Source of the DNA: Herbiconiux sp. A18JL235
GTDB lineage: Bacteria > Actinomycetota > Actinomycetes > Actinomycetales > Microbacteriaceae
Reading direction: 5' to 3'
NCBI RefSeq assembly: GCF_040939305.1
Contig: NZ_CP162511.1
Coordinates: forward strand, 2,976,001 to 3,040,000
DNA length: 64,000 bases
Of this stretch, positions 7,102 through 19,300 are shown in pieces (the first letter of the stretch is position 1; every line of letters starts with the position of its first letter). A model generated the notes under the pieces. It ran no database searches, had not been told where the DNA came from, and worked only from the letters and a program-made list of their open reading frames with translations. The translations under genes were made by a program, and so were the position numbers.

Positions 7102-10100
7102 GTGAGCGATGCCAGGCACTCGAGCGCCACCGGGCACACGGGCCCCGTGCGGGTGACCGTGCTCGGGCCCGTCGCGGTGCTCGCCGCCGCCGGCGAACGG
7201 CTGGAGCCGGCCGGCGTGCGAGCGAGAACGCTCGTCGCGGCGCTCGCCCTCGCGGCTCCCCGACCGCTGGCCCCGACCCAGCTCATCGACGAGGTCTGGG
7301 GCGACTCCCCACCGGGAGGCGCGAAGGCAGCGCTGCAGACCCTGGTGTCGCGCCTGCGCGCGGCGGTCGGCGACGAGGTCGTCGAGTCGCTGCCCTCCGG
7401 CTACCGACTCGGCGTCGAGCCCGACGAGATCGACCTCGGTGCCGCCGAGCTCGGCCTCGATCGAGCGCGGGCAGCGCTCGACGACGGCGACGACGCCCGA
7501 GCGCACGCACTCGCACGCGACGCGCTCACACTGTGGAGCGGAGAGCCCGGTGCCGATCTCGGCGAGACCGCGGTGGCCGATGCCCTCCGTCACCGCGCGG
7601 CGGTCGCCTCGCACGGTCTCACGATGGCCCAGGCGACGGCGGCTGTGCGACTCGGGCGAGCCCACGAGGCGGAGGAGCTCGCCGAGCGGCTGACCGTGCT
7701 CGCGCCCTTCGATGACAGCGCCCGGCTGCTGCTGATGCAGGCGCTCGACGCGCTCGGCAGGCCGACCGAGGCGCTCGAGGCGTTCGCCGACTTCCGGGCA
7801 GCTGTGCAGGAGGCTTTCGGGACGAGCCCGTCCCCTGAACTCCAGGCCTTGAACCTCGAGCTGCTCGGGCGGGAGGGCGAGGCGCCGGCGTTCGCATCGT
7901 CGCCGGCCCCGGTGCCTCGCCCGGCGGGAAGATCGGCGACGGCGACGGCGACGGGGCCGGAGGCGCCTGAAGCACCTGCCCTCATCTCCTCTCGTCTCAC
8001 GCTCTCCGCCCCCGCCGCGATCGTGCGGGGCGTGCGGGCGGCACCCAACGAGCTCATCGGCCGCGACGACGACCTCGTCGCGCTCGAACAGCTCCTTCAC
8101 CGCTCCCGCGTCATCACCGTGCTCGGGCCCGGCGGACTCGGCAAGACCCGCATCGTGCACGAGCTCGCCGCGCGTGCGGCGGCGTCCGGAGCGTTCGAGT
8201 CGATCGTCGTCGTCGAACTCGCCGGTGTACGGTCGGGAGACGACGTGGTGTTCGCGCTCGCTGCGGCCCTCGGCATCAGAGAGGTGGCGACGAGCCGACG
8301 CATCGGAGACCAGGTGGTGCGGGCCGATCTGCGCACGCGCATCCTGAACCGGCTCGGCGAACGGCGCACCCTGCTCGTCGTCGACAACTGCGAGCACCTC
8401 GTCGAGGCGGCCGCCGCGTGGTGCGCCGAGCTCACGGGCGAGCTGCCCGAGCTGACCGTGCTCACCACGAGCCGCACACCGCTCGCCATCTCGAGCGAGC
8501 GGGTCTACGCGCTGCCGCCGCTCGGGCGTGCCGCGGGCGGGGCGGGCGGCGCGGGGGCAGCGGGCGGGGCGGGTGCAGCCGCCGCAGCCGCCGCGGGGGC
8601 GACAGCGGGTGCAGCGGGCGGTGCGGATGCGAGAGCGGGCGGTGCGGGTGAAGCGGGGAGTGCGGCGGCAGCAGCATCCGTCACCTCTGTCTCCTCTGTC
8701 TCCTCAGTCGCCCCGCTCGGCTCCCTCCCGCCGGGCTCCCCCGCCCAGCTCGACGACCCCGCCGTACAGCTCTTCGTCGACCGGGCCACGGCCGCCCGCC
8801 CCGACGCGCTCCTCCCCCTCGATACCGTGGCGCGGCTGTGCTCTCGCCTGGACGGCCTGCCGTTGGCCATCGAGCTGGCGGCGGCGCGCATCCGTTCGCT
8901 GTCGATCGACGAGATCGAGCGCAGGCTGTCGAACCGCTTCGTGCTGCTGGCGGGCGGCGATCGTTCCGCGCCCGAGCGGCACCGCACGCTGTTCGCGGTG
9001 ATCGAGTGGAGCTGGAACCTGCTCGGCCGCGACGAGCAGCGCGCCCTCGCGAGTCTCTCCGAGTTCGCCGACGGTTTCGGCCTCGAAGGCGCGGCTGCGG
9101 TGCTGGGCGTCGACGAGCTCGCCGCGCTCGACCTTCTCGACGCGCTGGTATCGCAGTCGCTCGTATCGATGGTCGAGGGGCCGGTCGGCATGCGGTACCG
9201 CATGCTCGAGACGGTGCGCGAGTTCGGACAGCAGCAGCTCGAGCGTGAAGGCCGGCGAGACGCGGTGCGCGACGGCCTGTTCGGCTGGGCCGACGGGCTG
9301 GCGCTCCGCCTGCTGCCCGACACCGACGGTGCTCGGCAGGTCGAGACCTTCGCGGCGATCGCCGTCGAGGAGGACAACCTCATCGACCTCCTTCGCCGCG
9401 CCATCGACGCCGGGCGCGACGAGGTCGTCGCGTCGGTGTTCGCGCTACTCGGCTACTATTGGTCGCTGCGAAGCGCGCACAGTGAGGTGCTGGCGTTCAG
9501 CCGGCCCGTCTACGAGGTGCTGCAGGGGTACAAGCCCGAGGCGTCGCGGCGCGACCTGCTCACGACCGGGCTCGTGGTGGTCGTGGCGACGAACCTGCTG
9601 ATCGATCTGCGCTTCGCGGTTCGGCCGCTGTCGCAGCTGAGGCGTCTGGTACGCGAGCATCCGCCGGCCGACGAGCGCCTGGCGACGATGGCGGGCGTGC
9701 TGCTGGCGTCGGGAGACGAGAACCTGCTGCGCTCGCGCGTCGAGGTGGCCATGGGCTCGTCGCACCGGCCCACCGCGCTGCTCGGCACGATCATGGGCAG
9801 CGTCTGGGCCGAGAACGAGGGGCGCCGGGCGGATGCGGTGGCCTACGCCCGTGCTGCCGCCCGCCTCGCCGAGTCGCTCGACGACACCTGGGGCGGGGCG
9901 ATGGCCGCGCAGATGCTCGGCGCCCTGCACAGCCAGAGCAACGAGCCGACGGATGCGCTGCGCTGGGCCGAGCAGGCCCGTCTCGGTCTCGCACGGCTCG
10001 GCGCCGCCGACGACCTGCGGCAGATCGAGTGGGTGATCGCCAGCAACCAGATCGCCACGGGCGAGTTCGAGGCGGCGCGAGAAGTGTTCGAGCGGCTCGT

Positions 10101-11010
10101 GGTGAGCCCGGGTGAGAGCGACGGCGTCGACATCGCCGCGATAGGCAACTCCGGCCTCGCCGAGCTCGCCCGCGCCGAGGGCCGCTTCGCCGAGGCCCGC
10201 GAGTACTACGCCCGCGCCATCGACACCTTCGCCTCCGCCCCGCGCATGCGCGCCTCCCCCTGGTACCTCATCGTGCTCTCGGCGGCCCTCGTCGCCCAGA
10301 CCCTCGACGCCCCGCACCTGCTCGCCGCGGCGCTCACGGACGCGTGCGCGGGTGGCTTGGGTGGCGCGGCGGGTGGCTTGGGTGGTGCGGCGGCCGGCGC
10401 GGTGGACGCAAGCACCGCCACCGGCCGCGCGGTGGCCGCCGGTGCCGCGGACGGGGCAGTCACGTCCTCCCCGATGGCCATCTCGAACCTCGGGGCGCCC
10501 GCCGCCGAGGCCGACGCCCGCGGCACGGCCGCCGCCCACTTCGCCGCAGAGCGCCTCACGCTGGCTCGCCGTCTGCGTTCGCGCACCCTGGCGACCCTCC
10601 GCCTGGGCGGACGTGTCGACCACCCCGTGCTCGGCGCCTCCGTCATCGGACTCGCCGTCTGGGTGCACCCCCTCCACCCCGAGCTCACCCTCGAGCTCCT
10701 CGCCCTCGCCGAGTCGATGGGCGCCCGCCAGGACTCCCCCGCCCTCCACCTCGACGCCCTCCTCACCCGCTTCGCCCACCCCCATCCCGCCGCCCCCGCC
10801 GACGGCGCATCCGCCCCCGACCCGCTCGCCGCCGACCGCGCATCCGCCGCCCCATCCGGCCCCCACCTGCTCGACTCGGCCCGCGCATCCGCCCCCGACC
10901 CGCTCGCCGCTGCCCGCGCATCCGCCGCAGCTGTGCCCGCCGCCGAGCGGCCCGCCCGCATCGCCGCACTTCTCGCCACCCCCGCCCCGTGGTCGTGGGG
11001 CTGGCACTGA
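7102..11010 (+). CDS. AfsR/SARP-type transcriptional regulator with BTAD, ATPase and TPR-like regions
   Basis: About 1,302 residues. Order: OmpR-like winged helix (~15-90), BTAD helical domain (~100-255), a STAND-type ATPase with Walker A GPGGLGKT (~340) and Walker B LLVVDNCEHL (~430), the usual PPLG..LDDPAVQLFVDRA segment and a winged helix, then TPR-like helices to the end. An Ala/Gly-only insert of about 45 residues (8530-8660) breaks the ATPase region, and the C-terminus repeats ASAPDPLAAxRASA. Such regulators integrate a signal through the TPR part and activate secondary-metabolism or stress genes. The start is GTG 7102 (TTG 7096 is an alternative). It faces an ABC exporter operon, a possible target. 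Confidence 0.85.
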   Translation: MSDARHSSATGHTGPVRVTVLGPVAVLAAAGERLEPAGVRARTLVAALALAAPRPLAPTQLIDEVWGDSPPGGAKAALQTLVSRLRAAVGDEVVESLPSGYRLGVEPDEIDLGAAELGLDRARAALDDGDDARAHALARDALTLWSGEPGADLGETAVADALRHRAAVASHGLTMAQATAAVRLGRAHEAEELAERLTVLAPFDDSARLLLMQALDALGRPTEALEAFADFRAAVQEAFGTSPSPELQALNLELLGREGEAPAFASSPAPVPRPAGRSATATATGPEAPEAPALISSRLTLSAPAAIVRGVRAAPNELIGRDDDLVALEQLLHRSRVITVLGPGGLGKTRIVHELAARAAASGAFESIVVVELAGVRSGDDVVFALAAALGIREVATSRRIGDQVVRADLRTRILNRLGERRTLLVVDNCEHLVEAAAAWCAELTGELPELTVLTTSRTPLAISSERVYALPPLGRAAGGAGGAGAAGGAGAAAAAAAGATAGAAGGADARAGGAGEAGSAAAAASVTSVSSVSSVAPLGSLPPGSPAQLDDPAVQLFVDRATAARPDALLPLDTVARLCSRLDGLPLAIELAAARIRSLSIDEIERRLSNRFVLLAGGDRSAPERHRTLFAVIEWSWNLLGRDEQRALASLSEFADGFGLEGAAAVLGVDELAALDLLDALVSQSLVSMVEGPVGMRYRMLETVREFGQQQLEREGRRDAVRDGLFGWADGLALRLLPDTDGARQVETFAAIAVEEDNLIDLLRRAIDAGRDEVVASVFALLGYYWSLRSAHSEVLAFSRPVYEVLQGYKPEASRRDLLTTGLVVVVATNLLIDLRFAVRPLSQLRRLVREHPPADERLATMAGVLLASGDENLLRSRVEVAMGSSHRPTALLGTIMGSVWAENEGRRADAVAYARAAARLAESLDDTWGGAMAAQMLGALHSQSNEPTDALRWAEQARLGLARLGAADDLRQIEWVIASNQIATGEFEAAREVFERLVVSPGESDGVDIAAIGNSGLAELARAEGRFAEAREYYARAIDTFASAPRMRASPWYLIVLSAALVAQTLDAPHLLAAALTDACAGGLGGAAGGLGGAAAGAVDASTATGRAVAAGAADGAVTSSPMAISNLGAPAAEADARGTAAAHFAAERLTLARRLRSRTLATLRLGGRVDHPVLGASVIGLAVWVHPLHPELTLELLALAESMGARQDSPALHLDALLTRFAHPHPAAPADGASAPDPLAADRASAAPSGPHLLDSARASAPDPLAAARASAAAVPAAERPARIAALLATPAPWSWGWH

Positions 11011-11064
11011 CCCCGCCCGCAGACGACTTCCACCCTCGCCGAACCCCGCACGGAAACAGCGAAA

Positions 11065-11102
11065 CCCCGCGGCAGGCCGGCTCGAAGCCACCCACCGCGG
11101 GG
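11065..11102. terminator. Bidirectional hairpin terminator
   Basis: CCCCGCGG and CCGCGGGG pair around a loop that holds a second small stem (GGCT/AGCC). It lies between the convergent 3' ends of the SARP regulator and the ABC permease. There is no U-tract, as usual in these genomes. Confidence 0.55.
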
Positions 11103-11183
11103 CCCGGACGCCACCGCGCCCGCACGCGCCGCGCACGCGCCACCCACGCCGCGCACGCGCCACCCGCACTGCGCGGCCCGCGC

Positions 11184-12007
11184 TCACGCCTTCTTCATGT
11201 ACGCCCGCACCGTGAGCGGCGCGAAGATCGCGACGATGATCGCGGCGCCGAGCAGCGAGATCCACGCGTCGCTCGTCCACATGCCGTTGTTCGCGAGGTC
11301 GCGCACGGCCGTCACGAGGTGCGACACCGGGTTGATGTTCACGAACCACTGCAGGAACGTCGGCAGCGTGTCGACGGGCACGAACGCGTTCGACAGGAAC
11401 GTCAGCGGGAACAGCACCAGGAACGAGATGCCCTGCACACTCGACGCGCTGCGGGCGATGACGCCGAAGAACGCGAAGATCCAGCTGATCGCCCACGAGC
11501 AGGCGATGACGAGCAGCCCCGCCAGCACCACGAACCCGAAGCCGCCGCCCGGGCGGTATCCCATGATCACGCCCATCGTGAAGGTGAGCGTGGTGGCGAT
11601 GGCGTAGCGCACGGTGTCGGCGAGCAGCGCGCCGGCCAGCGGTGCGATGCGGGCGATGGGCAGCGACTTGAAGCGGTCGAACACGCCCTTGTCCATGTCT
11701 TCGCGCAGCTGGATGCCGGTCACGACCGACGTGGTGATCACGGTCTGCACGAGGATGCCCGGAATGAGCTGCGGCAGGTAGTCGGCGATGCTGCCCGCGA
11801 TCGCCCCACCGAAGATGTACGTGAACATCAGCGTGAAGATGATCGGCTGCAGCGTCACGTCGATGAGCTGCTCGGGCGTGCGCCTGATCTTGATGAGCCC
11901 GCGAGCCGCCATGCTGAACGAGTTCTGCACGGTCTGCGCGATGCTGACGTGGTTCTTGAGGGTGCGGCTGGCCCCGGGGGCGATGGTGGCGGGGGCGATG
12001 GTCGTGG

Positions 12008-12011
<4 letters not shown>
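11184..12011 (-). CDS. ABC-2 type exporter permease (DrrB-like)
   Basis: 275 residues with six predicted membrane helices and the ABC-2 signature region (LRTPEQLIDVTLQPIIFTLMF upstream of TM1; NINPVSHLVTAVRDL before the last helix). Daunorubicin-resistance DrrB proteins look like this. It is the membrane partner of the ATPase encoded just upstream; the start ATG overlaps the ATPase stop (ATGA), so the two are co-translated. Likely role: export of a hydrophobic drug or lipid-like compound. The substrate is unknown. Confidence 0.9.
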
Positions 12012-13084
<1,073 letters not shown>

Positions 13085-13203
13085 GCGGTCTCCTTTCGGG
13101 AGGTTCGAGGTGAGCGTCTCGCTCTGCCACGACTCTCCTCCCGGCCTCTTACCCGGCGCTGACGCGCCGCTTACACGCGGCGCGTGCGCGGCCCCGCCCC
13201 GCG

Positions 13204-13267
13204 CACGTTCTCCCGTACAAAGTCCGTGAAGACTGCGGTTTACACGGACTTTGTCCGTGAGAACGTG
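13204..13267. repeat. Inverted repeat element A of a three-copy family
   Basis: Two 25-base arms (13204-13228 and 13243-13267, two mismatches) flank a 14-base loop aagactgcggttta. The inner part of each arm, acaaagtccgtg / cacggactttgt, is shared with elements B and C. It lies in the ~480-base gap between the DUF255 gene and the ABC exporter, about 120 bases upstream of the exporter start. Confidence 0.85.
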
Positions 13268-13388
13268 GGCGCGAAGCCCCCCCCCCAGACGGGCCCCGCG
13301 CATCCGGCTTCCCGAGCCCCTACCACCGCCCTCTCGGCTCTCGCCACCGCCCGCTGATCCGCCCCGCGCATCCGGGTCCCCTATCCAC

Positions 13389-13456
13389 CCCACTTTCTTG
13401 CGGACAAAGTCCGTCGGGAATGCGGTTTGGACGGACTTTGTCCGCAAGAAAATGGG
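13389..13456. repeat. Inverted repeat element B of a three-copy family
   Basis: The best-preserved copy: 27-base arms (13389-13415 and 13430-13456) with a single mismatch and a 14-base loop gggaatgcggtttg. GGACAAAGTCC in the arm is itself almost self-complementary, so alternative smaller hairpins can form. Confidence 0.88.
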
Positions 13457-13491
13457 CTCGGGGCCCGCCGGCCCGGCCCACCCCATCCCCG

Positions 13492-13553
13492 CCACTTTCT
13501 GCGGAGAAAGTCCGTGAAGAGTGCAGTCTTCACGGACTTTGTCAGTAAGAAAC
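13492..13553. repeat. Inverted repeat element C of a three-copy family (degenerate)
   Basis: Arms around a 14-base loop (13517-13530, aagagtgcagtctt) keep aaagtccgtg / cacggacttt exactly but diverge outside. It starts 16 bases beyond the stop of the DUF255 gene (minus strand), so this copy could end its transcript. Confidence 0.75.
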
Positions 13554-13568
13554 TGCCCGCGGGGTGGG

Positions 13569-15521
13569 TCAGCGGGCGGCCGCGAGGGCCGAGGCGGTGG
13601 TGGCGGGGAGGCGGCAGACCGCGTCGTGGCAGAGGTAGGCGGTGGGCACGCCCGACGGGGCCGTGCGGCCGGCGAAGAGCTCGAAGCCCGCCGAGGCGAG
13701 CATCGCCGCCGCGGACTCGCTCGCGACCGCGACGAGATCACTCGTCGCCATGCGCACCGCCGCGCGGAGGCCCTCGGCCGCCATGCGCGTCTCCTCAGAC
13801 ACCATCGGCGCGCGCTCCTCGCGGGCGCCGTCGCCATCGCCGCCGCTGTCTGGGCCCGCGCCGCCGCCTGCAGGGACGGCGTCGCCGTCGGGCTCGATGA
13901 GCACGAGTTCTTCGAAGGGGGTGGAGAGGCGGGTGAGCAGCTCGAGGGTGGTGCCGAACGAGATGGGGCGGGTGACGGCCAGGGGCGCCACTCGCGAGAC
14001 CGCCGATATCACCGCCGACCGGTACTCGCGCCGACCGGTAAGCGCGTGCAGCAGCAGGGCCGCCGAGCACACGGCGCTCGACCCGGAGGGGTACGCCCCC
14101 TCCGAGGGGTCGAGCTCCACCGCGAGCCCCCGTGCCCCGAGCACCGGGTCGCCCCCGCCCGGCACCGAGAAGCCGGCGTCGAGCACCGCGTCGACGAGCA
14201 TCCGCCCCGCCTCCGCGTACCGCACCGAGCCGGTCGCAGCACCGAGCCGCAGCAGGCCCTCGGCGAGCATTCCGTAGTCTTCGAGGGTGGCGCGCGCCTC
14301 CGACGCCACACCGTCGACCGAGGCACGCACGAGCACCTCGCCCCGCATGTGCTCGGCGAGCAGGAAGTCGGCGGCGTGCCGGGCGGCGGCGATGAGCGCC
14401 GGGTCGTCGAGCGCGAGGCCGGCGCGGGCGAGTGCCGAGATGGCGAGCCCGTTCCAGCCGGTGAGCACCTTCTCGTCGAGCGCCGGCGGGCTCTGCTGCG
14501 CGCGGCCGGCGGCGTCGAGCAGGTAGTACCCGCCCTCCACGCGGCGCCCGTCGACGGTGCTCTCGGAGTCTTGCGCCGACGCGAAACCACCCCCGGGCAA
14601 CTGCATCACCGAGACCAGGAACGAGGCCACCCCCGCGGCGGTGTCGCGGGCCCAGCTGCCCTCGGGCGTGGCGTCCTGCGCCCACGCGATCGTGTACGCG
14701 TCGAGCAGCAGGGCGTTGTCGTAGAGCATCCGTTCGTAGTGCGGGTCGCTCCAGTCGCGGCGGGTGGCGTACCGGAAGAACCCGCCCTCCACCGCGTCGC
14801 GCAGCGGCGACTCCGCCATCGCCCGCAACGTGCGGTGGGCGAGCTCCCGCGCCCCCGGTGCCGGCGACGCGAGCAGGAAGCGCAGCACGGGTGCCACCGG
14901 GAACTTGGGTGCTCCGCCGAACCCGCCGTCTTGCGTGTCTTCGTACTCGAGCAGCTCGCCGACGGCTCCGGCGAGCGCCTCGGCGCCGGGGAGGGCGACG
15001 TCGGGGCCCGTGTCGGCCGCCCCCGCGGCTCCGACCGCTGCCGCCACCTCGCCCGCCAGAGTCTCCACCTCACCGCGCCGAGCCGTCCATGCCTCCCACA
15101 CCGCGTCGAGCACCTGCCGGAACGACGGATGCCCGTCAACGGGCACCGGCGGCGAGTAGGTGCCCCCGTAGAACACCTTCGCGTCGCCCGTCGTGAACAC
15201 GTTGAGCGGCCAGCCCAGGTTCTGCGTGAACGCCCCCGCCGCGGCGAGGTAGGCGGAGTCGACCTCAGGATGCTCCTCCCGGTCGACCTTCACCGCCACG
15301 AACCGCTCGTTCAGCACGGCGGCGAGCGCAGGGTCGCTGAAGCTCTCGCGCGCCATGACGTGGCACCAGTGGCAGGTGGAGTAGCCGATCGACACCAGCA
15401 CCGGGACATCGCGGCGCCGGGCCTCGGCGAACGCCTCCTCGCCCCACGCCCACCAGTCGACCGGATTCTCGGCGTGCGACCTCAGATACGGGCTGATGGC
15501 GGAGGCGAGGCGATTCGTCAT
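13569..15521 (-). CDS. DUF255 thioredoxin-domain protein (YyaL/SSP411 family)
   Basis: 650 residues. The N-terminal thioredoxin-like domain carries [13 protein letters not shown] and the motif CHWCH with Cys50 and Cys53, then [11 protein letters not shown] and GGTYSPP, all hallmarks of the family. The remaining ~450 residues form the helical (alpha/alpha)6-barrel seen in glycosidase-like proteins ([31 protein letters not shown]). The biochemical role is not firmly known; a cellobiose-epimerase-like fold linked to a redox domain is the usual description. Its ATG overlaps the stop of the DUF1684 gene upstream, so the two form an operon. Confidence 0.92.
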   Translation of the reverse strand: MTNRLASAISPYLRSHAENPVDWWAWGEEAFAEARRRDVPVLVSIGYSTCHWCHVMARESFSDPALAAVLNERFVAVKVDREEHPEVDSAYLAAAGAFTQNLGWPLNVFTTGDAKVFYGGTYSPPVPVDGHPSFRQVLDAVWEAWTARRGEVETLAGEVAAAVGAAGAADTGPDVALPGAEALAGAVGELLEYEDTQDGGFGGAPKFPVAPVLRFLLASPAPGARELAHRTLRAMAESPLRDAVEGGFFRYATRRDWSDPHYERMLYDNALLLDAYTIAWAQDATPEGSWARDTAAGVASFLVSVMQLPGGGFASAQDSESTVDGRRVEGGYYLLDAAGRAQQSPPALDEKVLTGWNGLAISALARAGLALDDPALIAAARHAADFLLAEHMRGEVLVRASVDGVASEARATLEDYGMLAEGLLRLGAATGSVRYAEAGRMLVDAVLDAGFSVPGGGDPVLGARGLAVELDPSEGAYPSGSSAVCSAALLLHALTGRREYRSAVISAVSRVAPLAVTRPISFGTTLELLTRLSTPFEELVLIEPDGDAVPAGGGAGPDSGGDGDGAREERAPMVSEETRMAAEGLRAAVRMATSDLVAVASESAAAMLASAGFELFAGRTAPSGVPTAYLCHDAVCRLPATTASALAAAR

Positions 15522-16258
15522 GCGACGGCGCTCCCCTCAGTACTTCTCACCACGGACTTCTCGCCCGCCCGAACCGGCACGTCGAGCCGGTTCTGGGGCG
15601 GCGGGAAGGGGCAGACGTAGAAGTCGGCGAAGGCGCAGGGCGGAAGGTACGCCCGATTGAAGTCGACCTCGATCTCGCCGCCGCCCGCATCGGCCCGCAG
15701 CTTGAGGAAGCGGAAGCGGTAGGTCTCGTCGCCGTTCGTGGTGTCGCCGAACACCACGAGCATCCCGCTCGCATCGCCCGTGGCCACCAGCTCGACCTCG
15801 CGCCCGTCAACCTCGAGCGCGATGGTGCCGGCCAGCCGCGAGCTCTCGACGTAGCCGTCGACGAGGTGCAGTTCGACGGTGGCGTCGACGGGGGCCGGCG
15901 TGAACCGCCCCTTCAGCACCCACGCCTCGTCGGGAGAGTAGGCGCTGATGCCGTCGACGGATGCGCGGCTCGTCGCTTCGGGGTCGAGCACCCGCACGGC
16001 GACGTCGTCGTCGCGCCGGAAGTGCCGCAGAAGCAGCCGCCCGACGAGGGTCTCACCGCCCTCCTCGATGGTGAAGTCGTCGCCCACGACCGCCCCGTCG
16101 TCGAGGTGCCACGACCCTTCGAGCCCGTGCAGTCGCTGCGGCTCGGCCGTCAGCCAGTGGGTTGCCACCAGCGAAGCCGTGCCGTGCGGGGCGGTGACGG
16201 TGCGCAGCCTGGCCTCGTGCCAGCTCCCCCAGGCCTTCTCGAACTCGCTGTCGCTCAT
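15518..16258 (-). CDS. DUF1684 domain-containing protein
   Basis: 246 residues, no signal peptide. Family features include an N-terminal helix ([21 protein letters not shown]), a [16 protein letters not shown] segment, and the C-terminal metal-site-like run [32 protein letters not shown], the most conserved part of DUF1684. The function is unknown. The ATG at 16258 fits the family N-terminus; a longer frame upstream adds a low-complexity leader. It is divergent from hrpA with ~120 bases between starts. Confidence 0.88.
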   Translation of the reverse strand: MSDSEFEKAWGSWHEARLRTVTAPHGTASLVATHWLTAEPQRLHGLEGSWHLDDGAVVGDDFTIEEGGETLVGRLLLRHFRRDDDVAVRVLDPEATSRASVDGISAYSPDEAWVLKGRFTPAPVDATVELHLVDGYVESSRLAGTIALEVDGREVELVATGDASGMLVVFGDTTNGDETYRFRFLKLRADAGGGEIEVDFNRAYLPPCAFADFYVCPFPPPQNRLDVPVRAGEKSVVRSTEGSAVA

Positions 16259-16380
16259 GGTCAGAGCGTACGCCCGGCCTCCGACAGCGAGCAGGCAGCA
16301 CCCGAGAAGCCTTCCGCCGCGCGCCCCACTACGAGCCACCCGCCGCACCCACGGGCCTCCCGTCGTAGGATGGAAGGCTC

Positions 16381-19300
16381 ATGTCTGCCGACTCCCCCCT
16401 CCGCATCGTCTTTCCTCCCGAGCTGCCGGTCAGCCAGAAGAAGGACGAGATCGCGCGCGCCATCCGTGACCACCAGGTCGTGATCGTGGCGGGCGAGACG
16501 GGGTCGGGCAAGACGACGCAGCTGCCGAAGATCTGCCTCGAGCTCGGCCGAGAGTCGATCGGCCACACGCAGCCGCGGCGGCTCGCCGCACGCACCATCG
16601 CCGAGCGCATCGCCGAGGAGCTCGGTCAGGAGGTCGGCGGGCTCGTCGGCTACCAGGTGCGCTTCACCGACCGCGCCTCGAAGGCGACGCGCATCAAGCT
16701 GATGACCGACGGCATCCTGCTCAATGAGATGAACCACGACCGGATGCTCTCGCGCTACGACACGATCATCATCGACGAGGCGCACGAGCGCAGCCTCAAC
16801 ATCGACTTCCTCCTCGGCTACCTCAAGCAGCTCCTCCCCCGCCGCCCCGACCTCAAGGTCGTCATCACGAGTGCGACCATCGACCCCGAGAGCTTCGCCC
16901 GTCACTTCGCGGATGCGGAGGGTCGCCCCGCTCCCATCGTCGAGGTCTCGGGTCGCACCTTCCCGGTCGAGATCAGGTACCGTCCGCTCGCACCCGAAGC
17001 GCCCACCGACGACCCAGACGACGACGACGCCGACGCCGACGCCATCGACCAGCGCCCCGCCCGCGCACCACGCCCATCCGGCGCACCCGGCGCCTCCGCC
17101 CCCGAGCCCAAAGACCTCGTCGAGGCCATCGGTGACGCCCTCGACGAGCTCGCCCGCGAGGCCCCGGGCGACGTGCTCGTGTTCCTCTCGGGCGAGACCG
17201 AGATCCGGGATGCGGAGGAGGCCCTCCGAGGCCGCCTCGCGTCGAGCGGGCGCATCGCCGACACCGAGGTGCTGCCGCTCTACGGGCGGTTGAGCGCCGC
17301 CGACCAGCACAAAGTCTTCCAGCGCAGCTCGACCCCGGGCGTCCGTCGCCGGGTCGTCCTCGCCACGAACGTCGCCGAGACCAGCCTCACGGTGCCGGGC
17401 ATCAAGTACGTGATCGATGCCGGCACCGCGCGCATCAGCCGGTACTCGGTGCGGTCGAAGGTGCAGCGCCTGCCGATCGAGGCGATCTCGCAGGCGAGCG
17501 CGAACCAGCGCTCGGGCCGCTCTGGGCGCACCAGCGACGGCATCGCGATCCGCCTCTACTCGCAGGAGGACTTCGAGCGGCGGCCCGAGTTCACCGACCC
17601 CGAGATCCTGCGCACGAACCTCGCCGCGGTCATCCTGCAGATGATCTCGCTCGACCTCGGCGACATCGCCTCGTTCCCCTTCCTCCAGCCGCCCGACTCC
17701 CGGGGCATCAAGGATGGTCTCGATCTTCTCGCCGAGCTTGGCGCGACGCGCAGCGTCGCGAAAGGCGGCAGCCCCGCCGGCCGTCAGGCCGACGGCGCCG
17801 CAGCAGCCTCGAAAACGCAACCAGCGACGGCCTCGAACGCACCCCAACTCACCCGCATCGGCCGCGACCTCGCCCGTCTCCCCATCGAACCCCGCTTCGC
17901 CCGCATGGTGGTGGAGTCGAAGCGCACGAACACCAGCCGCGAGGTGCTCGCCATCGTGGCCGGTCTCACCATCCAAGACCCGCGCGAGCGCCCGCTCGAC
18001 AAGCGCGGGCGCGCCGACGAGCTGCACGCCCGCTTCGCCGACCCCACGAGCGACTTCCTCACCCTGCTGAACCTCTGGAACTACCTGGAGGAGAAGCAGC
18101 GCGAGCTGAGTTCGAGCGCCTTCCGCCGCCTGTGCAAGGCCGAGTTCCTCAACTATCTGCGCATCCGCGAGTGGCAAGACGTCTACCGGCAGCTGCGTCA
18201 GCTCGCCAAGCCTCTCGGACTCACCCTCGGCGAGCCGAGCGTGAACCCCGACGGCATCCACCGTTCTCTGCTCTCCGGGCTCCTCTCGCAGATCGGCCTG
18301 CGCGACCAGGCCAAGCGCGACTACCTCGGAGCCCGCCAGACCCGCTTCATGATCTTCCCCGGCTCGACCCTCGCCAAGAAGCAGCCGAGCGCCGTGATGA
18401 GCGCCGAGCTCGTCGAGACCAGCCGTCTGTTCGCCCGCATGAACGCGGCGATCGACCCGGCCTGGGCCGAGTCGCTCGCGGGCGACCTGGTGAAGCGCAA
18501 CTACTCCGAACCGCACTGGGAGAAGAAGCAGGGTGCCGCCGTCGCCTACGAGCGGGTGACGCTGTTCGGGGTGCCGATCGTGGCACGCCGGCGCATCCAG
18601 TTCGCCCGGGTCGACCCGGAGTACGCACGCGAGCTGTTCATCCGTCACGCGCTCGTCGAGGGCGAGTGGGAGTCGCAGCAGGCCTTCGACCGCGCCAACC
18701 GGCAGTTCCGGCGCGAGCTCGAACAGCTCGAGGAGCGCTCGCGGCGCCGCGACATCCTGCTCGACGACGAGGCCGTGTTCGAGTTCTACCAGGCGCGCAT
18801 CCCGCGCGACGTGCTGTCGCAGCGCACCTTCGAGGGGTGGTGGAAGAAGGCTCGGCACGACGACCCCGACCTCCTCAGCATGACCCTCGAGACCCTGCTG
18901 CCCGAGGGCGCTCCCGAGGTCGACGAGACCGAGTTCCCCGCGATGTGGCAGCAGGGCGACCAGCGCCTCGCGCTGAGCTACCGCTTCGAGCCGGGCGCCG
19001 ACGACGACGGCGTGACGGCGACGGTGCCGCTCGCTCTTCTGCCGCGACTCGAGGAGCGCGCCTTCGAGTCGCAGGTGCCCGGGTTCCGGCGCGAGCTCGT
19101 GGTGGCGCTCATCAAGGTGCTGCCGAAGCGGCTGCGCGTGAACTTCGTGCCGGCCACCGACTGGGCCGGTCGTCTGCTCGACGAGATTCCGGATGCGCAG
19201 GGCACGTCGGGCGCAGACTCCCCCGCCTTCCTCGACGCGCTGGCGAAGACGATGACGCGTCTCGCCCACGTGCAGGTGACGGCTGCCGACTTCGAGCGCG

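Noticed and set aside
13204..13553. CRISPR array
   Set aside because: Repeats are inverted, only three, unevenly spaced, without unique spacers of constant length.
13085..13837. N-terminal extension of the ABC ATPase frame
   Set aside because: It translates the inverted repeats into peptide; the ATG at 13084 has a strong ribosome site and family-consistent start.
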